Below, piece after piece: positions 22,148 to 31,600 of a DNA stretch of 64,000 nucleotides (within the stretch, counting starts at the first letter, position 1; each line of letters opens with the position of its first letter). The notes below the pieces were generated by a model. The model was not told the DNA's origin. It saw only the letters and a program-made list of their open reading frames with translations, and made no database searches. The stretch is from Aurantiochytrium sp. KH105. Its lineage: Eukaryota > Sar > Bigyra > Thraustochytrida > Thraustochytriidae. The stretch is taken from contig BGKB01000026.1 in the NCBI GenBank assembly GCA_003116975.1, positions 186,001-250,000 on the forward strand. The letters are read 5' to 3'. The position numbers were made by a program, and so were the translations under genes.

Positions 22148-24280
22148 ATGACGAACGCCACGGCAGACGCGGCACGTGCTGCGGACGGCCTCGCCTCCGA
22201 CAGGCACAGACTCATGGCGCTGCAGGATAAGCTGGCCGAGCTGCAGAGGCAGCACGAGCAAATGGTGCTGCAGCAGCAGCAAGACGCCACGCTCCGGAAA
22301 ATCGCCATGCTGCAGGAGCTCATCAAGGCGAACGGAAACAATACGTCGACCTCGAACACGGGCTTCAACGCTTACCAACAGCAGCAGCAGCAAATGCAGC
22401 AGCAGCAGCAGCAGCAAGTGCACCAACGCCCCTTTTACATCCAGCAACACCAGCAACAGTCCTCGTCCCCCCCGCCCCAGCTCCTTTCCCAGGACCTCAC
22501 CGCCGTATCGCCCTCCACCAACACGACCTCCTCGATGGCCTCTGGCAACGACAAGACGGCTGCCACGACGGCTGCCGCCGCCGACAAGCAAAAAAGCAAA
22601 CCCGCCGCCGACTCCAAATCAAAAAAGGCGTCCTCCAAGAAGAGCGACGACAAGGCAGATGCGTCTCGCGACAACGTGCAGAAGCGATCGCGCGCATCAG
22701 ATCCACCTATGCAGACATCCAACCACCTCAGCGCCGCCGCGGCTGCGGCCAATCTCGGCAACTTCTCTGCAAACAAATCGCCCAATGTCTCCACGCCCAA
22801 CTACATTTCAGACCCTGGCGCCTTCGCCAAGATCTACGCTGCAATCATGCAGCAGCAGCAACAGCGCATCCCCTCACTCTCTCCTCTCAGTGGGAATGTC
22901 TCGCCCCCGGGCCAGCTCTCCCCGCCTTCTGCAGGGGCCGAGACACCCCAGGCCGGTACCAACCGTCCCTCTTCTCTCGCCCTCGATGGCTCCGGGCTTC
23001 ACGCAATGTCCGTCGCTGCCGCCCAGGCTTCGGCCCAAGAGCGCGCCGCGCAAACCGTCGGCAGCCTCGGACTCGAGGCCCCTCCTCTTCACAGCGCAGC
23101 CATCGCCATCAGCCCCAACACTGCTGGGACCTCGCCCACCTACGGCCACGCGCGCCGGAGCAGCGTCTTTGCCGGATCAGCCTCCCAGAGCCCATCCCAG
23201 CAGCAAATCTTCCAGCCCAAGACCGCCATGCGTCGCCCGAGCCTCCCGCCATCCTTCAAGATGGCACGGACGATGAACGCAACCGACACCGGTGACGCGC
23301 GCAGCAAGAGCGAGACGGCCCCGCCGCTCATCCACATGCAGGCCCTCGCCGACGCTGCTGCCGCCGCCGCAGAAGTCACGCGCAAGGGAACCAAGAAAGA
23401 GAGCCGAAGCGCCGCCAAGGGTGGAAGGCGCTCCTCCACGGCCTCTTCGCCTCCCACCGTGGCTTCTCTCTCGCCTTCCTTGACCGGCATGAGACAAGCG
23501 GGCCGCTCGCACAGCGACCAGGATTCCAAAAAGACCGGCGCCCAAGACGAGCTCACGCTCGAGTCCATGCCGCCTCTCAACCCGAATATCCGCTTCCGCA
23601 AGGGACCGAATCTCGCCGTGGGGCCCACCACTGCTACCGCCGCCGATCTCAGTGCCATGTCTCGCATTCCCTCTGCACCAGCTTCGGGCCGCAGGGCATC
23701 CACCAAGAGCAAGCGCCGCAACAGCGCGCGTCAAGCCGGCAAAATTTGCCACTTTCAGGGATGCGAAAAACTTGCGCGAAGCACAACTCTCTTTTGCGCT
23801 TCGCATGGCGGAGGACGCCGATGCCACGCAGACGGTTGTTCCAAGTCGGCGCGCGGATCCACGAACTTTTGCATCGCTCATGGTGGTGGTCGACGCTGCA
23901 AGCACGATGGATGCCGCAAGTCTGCTCAGGGTTCCACAGACTTTTGCATCGCCCACGGCGGAGGCCGCCGCTGCAAGCAGGATAACTGCGACAAGTCCGC
24001 GCGCGGACCCACCGGCTTCTGCAAGGCCCATGGCGGCGGAAAACGCTGCCTCGTGTACTATTGCTACAAGAGTGCCATTGACGGTTCTGATTTTTGCAAG
24101 CCCCATGCTCAGCAGGACGCCATCACTCCTGGTGGCGCTGCTACTGCCGCCGATAACATGGACGTCGCGCGGCGAAGCTCTGTCAACTCCATCTCCTCTA
24201 ACTTCTCGCTTGCATCCGGTGCATCCGCCATGTCGACTGGCAGCTTTCAGCCGCATCATGGCTTGCACTCGGTTCAGTAA
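22148..24280 (+). CDS. WRKY19-type zinc-finger repeat protein, putative transcription factor
   Basis: This 710-residue protein ends in five tandem fingers of the form C-x4-C-x10-C-x2-H (residues about 532-655), each linked to the next by a GGGRRC- or GGGKRC-type bridge. The array matches the small zinc-finger repeats described beside plant WRKY19 and common in oomycetes and other stramenopiles; binding to nucleic acid is presumed but poorly documented. The N-terminus has a short coiled coil (about 23-50) and two poly-Gln runs (about 78-95). The middle is Ser/Pro/Ala-rich and disordered, with Lys/Ser clusters that could serve as nuclear localisation signals. The fifth finger is the most divergent (YYC in place of DGC). 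A 13-kb region with no gene lies upstream. Confidence 0.85.
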   Translation: MTNATADAARAADGLASDRHRLMALQDKLAELQRQHEQMVLQQQQDATLRKIAMLQELIKANGNNTSTSNTGFNAYQQQQQQMQQQQQQQVHQRPFYIQQHQQQSSSPPPQLLSQDLTAVSPSTNTTSSMASGNDKTAATTAAAADKQKSKPAADSKSKKASSKKSDDKADASRDNVQKRSRASDPPMQTSNHLSAAAAAANLGNFSANKSPNVSTPNYISDPGAFAKIYAAIMQQQQQRIPSLSPLSGNVSPPGQLSPPSAGAETPQAGTNRPSSLALDGSGLHAMSVAAAQASAQERAAQTVGSLGLEAPPLHSAAIAISPNTAGTSPTYGHARRSSVFAGSASQSPSQQQIFQPKTAMRRPSLPPSFKMARTMNATDTGDARSKSETAPPLIHMQALADAAAAAAEVTRKGTKKESRSAAKGGRRSSTASSPPTVASLSPSLTGMRQAGRSHSDQDSKKTGAQDELTLESMPPLNPNIRFRKGPNLAVGPTTATAADLSAMSRIPSAPASGRRASTKSKRRNSARQAGKICHFQGCEKLARSTTLFCASHGGGRRCHADGCSKSARGSTNFCIAHGGGRRCKHDGCRKSAQGSTDFCIAHGGGRRCKQDNCDKSARGPTGFCKAHGGGKRCLVYYCYKSAIDGSDFCKPHAQQDAITPGGAATAADNMDVARRSSVNSISSNFSLASGASAMSTGSFQPHHGLHSVQ

Positions 24281-24524
24281 ACTTTATACTATATAAATAG
24301 AAAAATCCAATCCTCGCACTCTCTCTCTCTCTGGGTTTTTCCCTTTCCTGCTCTCTTCTCTTCTTCTCCGCACATCACAACACAAATATCGTGGAAAAAA
24401 TTGACGCTCTTGCTATACTTCTCATCAAAAAGGTCAAAATTCGTTCTTTCTCTCAATTACTAGGTCTCTCGAAGAAAAAGGTGACATCTCTGACGAGCGC
24501 TCGTCATACTTCTTTCTGCTGCCC
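24281..24524. other. Convergent 3' intergenic region
   Basis: The 244 bp between two converging stop codons are AT-richer than the flanks and include a short CT tract. No gene is seen. Confidence 0.6.
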
Positions 24525-27500
24525 TCACTTCGCGCTCTCCGTCTCATTTGTTTCGTTCAGCTGATCACGTTCTTCTACCTCCTTGTTCGCGTCCGTTTCA
24601 TGCTTCTCAGTTGACAAGTCTTCTTGCTTTGCACGAGGCAGGACTGAGTCCAGTGATAATGCTGCAGTGTTGGCAGTGTCCTTGTTGGCATCTGACTGCT
24701 GCTCCAATCCTGTGTCCATCGGTGCCACGCTGCTGTTCGCAACCATCTTTGCGGGGCAATCTCCTGCCGATTTCTTAGACACTAACGCTTCCTCTTTCCC
24801 TACGGCAACAGACTGTGACGTTCCCGCTACATCTTCGGCCGTGTTCTTTTCCAACGCAGTCTTGCCATTCGTCACATCTGCTGCTGCATGCGAGTGTTCC
24901 GGTGCTTCTACTACGTCCTCACGATGCAATTCTTTCTGCTGCGCTGGATTTGCAGTATCTGAGTCTTTTGTAGCTTTTTCAACTTCTTTCAGAGATTTCT
25001 CGACATCGTGTGTAGCTTTTGCAGTCTCGCTTGTGACTTTCCCTGTCTCTGACGACTCTGATACTCCGTCCGTCTTCGTTTTGGAAACATCTCCATCTTC
25101 AGCCATTTCTCCTCCCTCTTGGCTTGCATCCTGGTGCGAGTTGACCTTCGGAAAAGTGTCCTCTTCTGATGTTGTTGCTTGGAGCACTTTCGACGTCAAT
25201 CGGCAAGATTCGGCCTCGGCGGACTCCACCTTTTTCTCCTCAAGCGACGCGGCATCGACTATTTCCACCTGCTGGTCTCGCGTGTTTGAAGTGCTTGCAT
25301 CCTGAACATTCGCGTTCCTATTTTCTTTGCATGGATCCGTATTCACTTTCGACGAAGAGTCTGCCCTTTCTTCCTCATGCAAATCAACTACGACAGGAAC
25401 CTTTTTCGAAAATGAGGCGGTCTGGCAACTCAACTCGTAAAAGAGTAGGTATGCATTCTCCAAGGTGCGCGAGTCGTCTACAAATTCCTTGTGAGGAATG
25501 CCGCGTTCAACGTTCAAATCGTCATAACGCGTCCATCGTTTTGAGTTCGGGTCATAGGTTGCTGCCGTGTAATGACCATAGTTGACGTTTGTTCCGCGGT
25601 GCAATACGACGCCACGCAGCTCATAGCGTCGGTCTTGGACCATCAAAACGCGCTGAGGCGTCACGTGCGACTTGCTCTTTGCCCCAGTTGCACTGAATCG
25701 CTTCAGGTGCAGAGCGAGATATCTGCTCATGTCCTTTACGGCCGTACGCTTGGTCGCGCCTTCGTTGCCACACTTGCCGCATCGAAAGCCTTCCAGAGGT
25801 ACCTCGCGAAGATAGTTCTCGACCAGCGTCTCCACCTTGGTCCGTTCTTTTTCCGTCACGGCAGATCCCTGCAATCCTGGACTCGATGCCTGCGGGGTCT
25901 CGGGGAGGTCCAACGAAAGATGCAAAAAGTTCTCGGAGCTCTTGCTCTTGTACTCGCAGTGCAAGCACGACAAGGTTCCAGCCATCACAGACTGAAAGTT
26001 GCGAGCTACTACTGCGCCAGCAGCAAGCTCGATCGTGTCGAGCAGATACGCCAGAAACTCGTGCGCGTCTTGCTGCTCCGTGGAGTAGAACCGCTTCACG
26101 TTGCTGCTGCCGAGTTGGTCGCAGTTCGCCACCGCAACCTGAACGTCGCGGGCATTGTACTCTGTGAGACCCCGGTCTGTAGAGGTTTCGCCAAGTTTAA
26201 GCGCGCTGGTTCCCCGCGCCACGTACTTGTGAAGTGCCTGAAGCTTGGCCACGCAGAGCATTGCTTGCGGCGGTGGAAGTACTTGCGCGGCATTTGCATC
26301 GGCACTAGCACCAGCACTAGCTCCTGCACTAGCTCCAGCACTAGCACCAGTGCTGTCCACTGCGATTCGGGACGTAGCCGGTGCCCTCTTTGCACTTGCA
26401 GCAAAAACATCCTGCATAAAATTTTCCAAACGGACAAGGACCTGCAGAACCGCGTTGGCATAGCATGAGTTGCCCGTATTTTTGAGACCACCAATGCTGC
26501 CCGCCGACATGACACGAGGCGACAGCTTATCATCCCCGAAAGGAACGCGGGTCTTGTTTGGTCCCGAGGGAGGCGAAGGGGCGAGCAAGCGCTTGCCTGA
26601 ACCCGCACGAATAGAGTAACCTGAGGAAAACAAGGGAGATGTGCCACCCTTTCTAGCGGACTGTTGCTTGCGTTCCCCTACGGTCGCTAGCTTCGACGAG
26701 CGCTGTGGCGTCGTCATGACATTGTCTTCGCGAGGAAGTTTTGGCGCTGGCTTCGGACTCGTCAGGCTCAACGATGGAGGGGTTGACGCAACGTCTGAAG
26801 TTCGCTGCGGTGTTCCCTGGCCCGCATGACTCTTGGTGATATCCACATTCTCCTTGAGGGGCCGTGCTGCTTTGAAATAGGACGACGAGCTCTGTGCCAA
26901 GGCTGGACGGGCTTTTTCCTTGGTGGACAAAGGTGGAGGCGAGGAGACCGTCTTCTTTCCTCCACCGCCACCGGCAGCACTAGCAGCACTAACAGCAGCA
27001 GCGGGCCGCAAGGGACGCACGGGAGATAAAGGCGAAGGGGAAGATTTTAAAGACGAGGGCCCGAGCGAAGGTCGGCTCATCGAGTCTTGCCCACGCAAGA
27101 GCGTTTTCGAGAGCTTGCCCGAGCCGTACATGCGCACAGACTTCTTGATACTCGGTTTCGTCCACGATCTGCCCCCATCTGTGCCTTCCTCAATGCTATC
27201 ATCCATTCCCTCATCAGTGAGCCTCCTGGACGTTTTAAAGCTCTTGTCTTTTCCCACCTTGCGCAGCTTCTGTGCTTTTCGAGCACTCCGACTTTGCATG
27301 TCCCCTGACAGCGAGCTGTCGGGTTTGCTTCGTTTGCTCGACTTGTTGTTGACGCGGCCAGGGGACTCGAGATACTCTCTCTCCTCTTCATGTGCGGCCT
27401 GTCTGCCGCCCGGCAGGGGCGTCAACTCGCCTTCGGGGGCTCTGCAAAAAGCCACAAGGCGCTTCTTATTCTCGGCCGTCTTTCGCATCCATCGAAACAG

Positions 27501-27806
27501 CTGCTCGAGCTCTCCATTTTTGCTCTTGGACTCGATGACGAGCGAATTGTCGCCTTTGCGCTCATACGAGACGCGCAAAACCCGTCCCGACTCGCTCAGC
27601 GCCACCTTTTCCATGAGCGAAAGCTGGACGAGAACGGTCCTCATCTTGGCCTTCGCAGCCTCCGCAAAGGTGATCTTGAGCCCCTCCTGCTCGGCCTGCA
27701 GCTTGTTCTCCACCGCGTTCCCGCGTCGCGTGTCCCAGACCTTGTTCACGTCATTGCCGCGAATCTGCACGCCGCAGTCCTTGAGCCGGATGCGCGTCGA
27801 CAGCAT
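24525..27806 (-). CDS. USP37-like ubiquitin carboxyl-terminal hydrolase
   Basis: Cysteine-protease deubiquitinase of the USP (peptidase C19) class, about 1093 residues. The Cys box GLKNTGNSCYANAVLQ gives catalytic Cys448, and the His box NVNYGHYTAA gives His745, followed by WTRYDD with the expected Asp. Two CxxC pairs between them (CLHC and CGKC) form the usual zinc site. The first 110 residues, from MLSTRIRLKDCGVQIRG, resemble the PH-like N-terminal domain of the USP37/26/29 subfamily. A disordered linker joins it to the catalytic core, and about 300 acidic Glu/Thr/Ser-rich residues follow. It removes ubiquitin from proteins; the substrate cannot be told from sequence. The same frame has an ATG at 28127, but that extension is Arg/Ala-rich low-complexity, so the ATG at 27806 that begins the PH-like domain is preferred. 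Confidence 0.87.
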   Translation of the reverse strand: MLSTRIRLKDCGVQIRGNDVNKVWDTRRGNAVENKLQAEQEGLKITFAEAAKAKMRTVLVQLSLMEKVALSESGRVLRVSYERKGDNSLVIESKSKNGELEQLFRWMRKTAENKKRLVAFCRAPEGELTPLPGGRQAAHEEEREYLESPGRVNNKSSKRSKPDSSLSGDMQSRSARKAQKLRKVGKDKSFKTSRRLTDEGMDDSIEEGTDGGRSWTKPSIKKSVRMYGSGKLSKTLLRGQDSMSRPSLGPSSLKSSPSPLSPVRPLRPAAAVSAASAAGGGGGKKTVSSPPPLSTKEKARPALAQSSSSYFKAARPLKENVDITKSHAGQGTPQRTSDVASTPPSLSLTSPKPAPKLPREDNVMTTPQRSSKLATVGERKQQSARKGGTSPLFSSGYSIRAGSGKRLLAPSPPSGPNKTRVPFGDDKLSPRVMSAGSIGGLKNTGNSCYANAVLQVLVRLENFMQDVFAASAKRAPATSRIAVDSTGASAGASAGASAGASADANAAQVLPPPQAMLCVAKLQALHKYVARGTSALKLGETSTDRGLTEYNARDVQVAVANCDQLGSSNVKRFYSTEQQDAHEFLAYLLDTIELAAGAVVARNFQSVMAGTLSCLHCEYKSKSSENFLHLSLDLPETPQASSPGLQGSAVTEKERTKVETLVENYLREVPLEGFRCGKCGNEGATKRTAVKDMSRYLALHLKRFSATGAKSKSHVTPQRVLMVQDRRYELRGVVLHRGTNVNYGHYTAATYDPNSKRWTRYDDLNVERGIPHKEFVDDSRTLENAYLLFYELSCQTASFSKKVPVVVDLHEEERADSSSKVNTDPCKENRNANVQDASTSNTRDQQVEIVDAASLEEKKVESAEAESCRLTSKVLQATTSEEDTFPKVNSHQDASQEGGEMAEDGDVSKTKTDGVSESSETGKVTSETAKATHDVEKSLKEVEKATKDSDTANPAQQKELHREDVVEAPEHSHAAADVTNGKTALEKNTAEDVAGTSQSVAVGKEEALVSKKSAGDCPAKMVANSSVAPMDTGLEQQSDANKDTANTAALSLDSVLPRAKQEDLSTEKHETDANKEVEERDQLNETNETESAK

Positions 27807-28666
27807 CGTCTCCGGCACGCTTTCCCGCGCGGCCCTCCCCTCCTCCCCGCCTGGCGCCTGTCCCCGCGCGCGGCTCCCGGCGCCGGCCTCGCGCGCGCCG
27901 CGGCTGGGTTGCACGTGGTTAGATGAGATCCCGCAATGTCGTCGTTGCGCCCGGCCGCTCGCTCCGGTTCGCCGCGCTCTCTCGCGCGCAGAACCCGCGC
28001 CGCCCGCGGCCCTCCGCGCGCGCCCGTCCTGCGTGCGCGCCCTCGCCGCGTCAGGCCTGGCCGCGCTGCGCGTACGTTCGTACGTATGCTCGCCGTGCCC
28101 GCGTCGGTTCGAGGTCTCGAACTGCATTGCGCGGCTCCTTGAGCTCGTTCCTTTCCAAGCAGGCAGGCAGGCCTCTCTCTCCTCTTCCTCCCTGCCTTCC
28201 TTCGCGCGGGCTCTGCGTCCGGATCTTCGACTTGGCCGCCGCTTTGCCGCACTTGCGCGCCGCTAGATACAGTGGATCATGATGGTTTTACTTCACTTGC
28301 TGGCTTGGTCGTTAAAAACCGTCCAGCGGGAAGTGAGCTTCCCGGAAAAGGGACCAGAACCTTTGCAGGCGGCCACGACTTCAATGAGACCTTTTGATTC
28401 TCGTCCTTCTTGCTCCTCTTCTTCTTCTTCTTCAAGTTCTTCAAGTTCTTCCTCAAGTTCTTCTCTTCTTTCGTAATGCTGGTAGTACTTTATAAGCACC
28501 AATCCAACGCTCACGAACCTGGCCACAGACCATGCACGACAGCGACCTTGGCCTAGACATAAATTTGCATGCTGAGATGAAAAGTATACTTACTAGCATT
28601 TCTAAAAAAGAATCGGTAAAGACAAGAGGGAAAACATGGTGGTATCGAGTAGTCGAACACGCAGCA
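27807..28666. other. Intergenic region between USP and the Nup214-like gene
   Basis: These 860 bp hold the USP promoter and 5' UTR (GC-rich, 27807-28260) and the 3' end of the nucleoporin gene (AT-richer). An interrupted (TTC)n tract lies at about 28412-28475. An in-frame upstream extension of the USP gene to 28127 is the only coding alternative considered. Confidence 0.5.
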
Positions 28667-31600
28667 TTAGCCGCGCATCTGCGTAAAAGAGTTTCCGGAA
28701 AAGCCGCCGCCGCCACTCGAGCTCGAGCCAGCGCCACCGAAACCGCCACCAGAGGATGAACCAAAGCCACCACCACCGAAGCCGCCGCCGCCGCCGCCGC
28801 CAGCAGCAGCAGAGTTTCCAAAGCCGGATCCTCCAAAGCCGCCGCCACCAGCGCCTCCACTGCTGCCAAAGCCACCGGAGCCTCCTGTAGCGCCAAAGCC
28901 GCCAGACCCTCCTGCGCTACCAAAGCCACCAGACCCTCCAGTATTGCCAAAGCCGCCAGATCCTCCAGCGCTACCAAAGCCGCCAGAGCCACCTGCGGTG
29001 CCGAAGCCACCGCCAGACCCTCCTCCAGCGTTGCCAAAGCCTCCGCCACCGGTAGAACCGAAGCCTCCGCCGCTGCTAGAGCCAAAGCCTCCGCCTCCGC
29101 CGCTGCTAGAGCCAAAGCCTCCGCCTCCGCCAGCATTTCCAGTTCCAGAGGATGCTCCGAATCCCGAAGAGCTTCCAAAGCCAGAAGATCCGCCGCTTGC
29201 AAAGCCAGCAAAACCACCACCACCGCCGCTAGGTGCTGGAGAGGACGCAGCGCCGCCGAAGCCAGACGAACCCATGCTGCTCGAGGCTCCAAATCCACTC
29301 GTAGTGCCAAAACCTCCGCTACCTTGTGCTGGAGCACCGCCGTTGACTCCACTGGTAAAGAAACCAGTGGAACCCTGGCCATACTTTTTCTCCAGCGCTG
29401 CGAAGAGCTGCGTTTCACGGCCCTGGTATCGCTGCAGCGTCGAGTCCACGCTCGCGACCTTGCCTGGATTGTATTTCTGATAGAATTCAACGAGTCGCTG
29501 TCGAGCATTCGGAGCACCTCCGCCCATGCCCGACATTCCTCCTCCGACCGACGGCTGTGCCGGCTGAGACGGTTGGCCGCCGCCGCCGCCGCCGCCAAAC
29601 AGTGATCCACCGCCCATGTTTCCACCAGCATTGCTTCCAAGGCCTGACGCAGGCGACGCCGATGACCCAAAGCCCCCGAAGGGCGAAGAGGTGGACGCCG
29701 GAGGAGGCGTTCCGAACCCACTGGACTGCCCAAACCCAGAAGCTGTCGACGCCCCATTCGACGCAGCAAAGCTTCCAAAGCCGCTCGCGCCACCTGTCGC
29801 GCCTCCGGGCGCACCGCTGCTAGCGCCGCCGCCGCCCTGAGGAATAAGCTTCACCTTGGTAAAGTACTTCTTTTCGAGCAAGTCAAGCATCCGATTGTAG
29901 TCTGCCTGGTACTTTTTCAGAGCATCATCGACCTTGGACATTTGCTCTGGCTTGTGCTCCTTGTAAAATTCCATAAGAGTCTGTCGCATGTCTACATTCG
30001 ACAGGTCACGAGTCCCAGTGGCCCCGGCCGAGGCCGCAGCGGGCGCAGGAGAAGCTGCGGCGTTCCCATTGCTACTACCGAACATGCTCCCGCCACTCGA
30101 TCCAAAACCAGAGGACGAGGATGCAGCAGCTCCGCCGCTACCCCCATTCGAGGCTCCAAAAAGCGATGTGCTGCCTTCTTTCGAAGCAGCCGCGTCCGCA
30201 CCCGCAGCGGGAGCAGCCTCCTTCTTTTCTTCCGTTGTGGTTATATTCGAGAACGAACCAAAGAGAGATGAGGCTCCGCCACTTCCACTTCCACTCGACG
30301 CCCCAAACAGCGAGCCGCCGGCGCCACCAGCACTTGGCGCCTTGGGTGTGGCCGGGGGAAGGTTTGAGGTCGACTCTTGAGCCGCATCGCCTGCGCCGGG
30401 CAGCTTGAGCGAAAACCCAGATGAAAGCCCTGACTTTCCTGAATCTTTGGCTTCCTCGGTGGCAGATCCACCCAGAGGCTCTGACTTCACGGGCACCGTA
30501 GAGGATGTAGTCGATTTCGACGTGGAGGATGACGTTGAGCTGAGCCGCGGCGGCGCGGCGCCGGGTTTGGTCTCCTGCCATGATGCGCCCACCGCCTCCT
30601 CGGACACAACGGGACGGAACTTGGGAGGATCCGCAAAGTGCGACAGCGAATCCTCGTCTGCCTTGGTAAGACCCGGTCGGGGCTTATTGAACGAGCTCAA
30701 AAAATCTAGCGAACCGTCGTCCGCCAAACTTCCGTCCGCCTCAATCGACTGCCGCGCGCTCTTTGCAATAAGGCTGCGGCGCCAGCGCAACGCCTTGCGT
30801 TCCTCTGATCGCGGGGCGAGCACCGGCCGTTCAGGCCGAATCTCGTTCCCCGACACGTCGCGGACAACAACCTGTTTCATAGAAAGGTGCTCGCTCAGCG
30901 CCTCGTCTAGCTTGGTGAGCTCGTCAACCTCAGTGTGAAGCCTCTTGGCCGAGTGAAGAGATCCAAAGCCGCCCGATCCAATGCTGCTGTGCAGAGACTC
31001 AAAGCCACGGTCGTCGGGAGCTGCAAACTCCCCGAGTGCCCTTGCGCTTTGCATGCGCGATTCCTCTTCTTCAGAAATCTCTTCCACAATTTCCACGGCG
31101 CGGCGAACCTCTGTATTAATGCTCGTCAGACGAGCGTAGAGCGTGCGCACCGTACGGAATTGGTCTTGCGCCATCTTGTAGGCTTCCATCGCAGACTGCA
31201 GGAGCTCACGCTGACGAGCTTCCCCCGAGCGAGAGTCATCGCCGCTTCGAGGGGCTGCGAGAATGCGTCGTGCATCCCTGCCTTGGCCAGTTCGCCGCCC
31301 CTCGGCATTTACGAGCATACGCTGCTGCGCCCGCAAACTTTGCTCCACAACGCCAAGCTGATCCCAAACGGTGTCGCGAAAGATTTCAAGCTGCGCAGCT
31401 CGTTCCGTGAGACTCTGCAACGAGAGCTGCAGCTGCACAAATTCCTCGTCGGGCCCCGCATCCTGCGCCTCTGACGAGCTCAAGTCCAGGACCCGGCCAA
31501 GGCCAACATCCTGCTCCTCGCTCGTGCGCAGAGCAGGGTCGATGCGCGAGAGTGCGCGCTTTTTGATGGACTCGAAGAGTCCCACATAGTTGAGATAATT

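Noticed and set aside
27807..28127. 107-residue N-terminal extension of the USP from the ATG at 28127
   Set aside because: Possible, but Arg/Ala/Gly-rich low-complexity; the PH-like domain begins at the internal ATG. Kept only as an alternative start.
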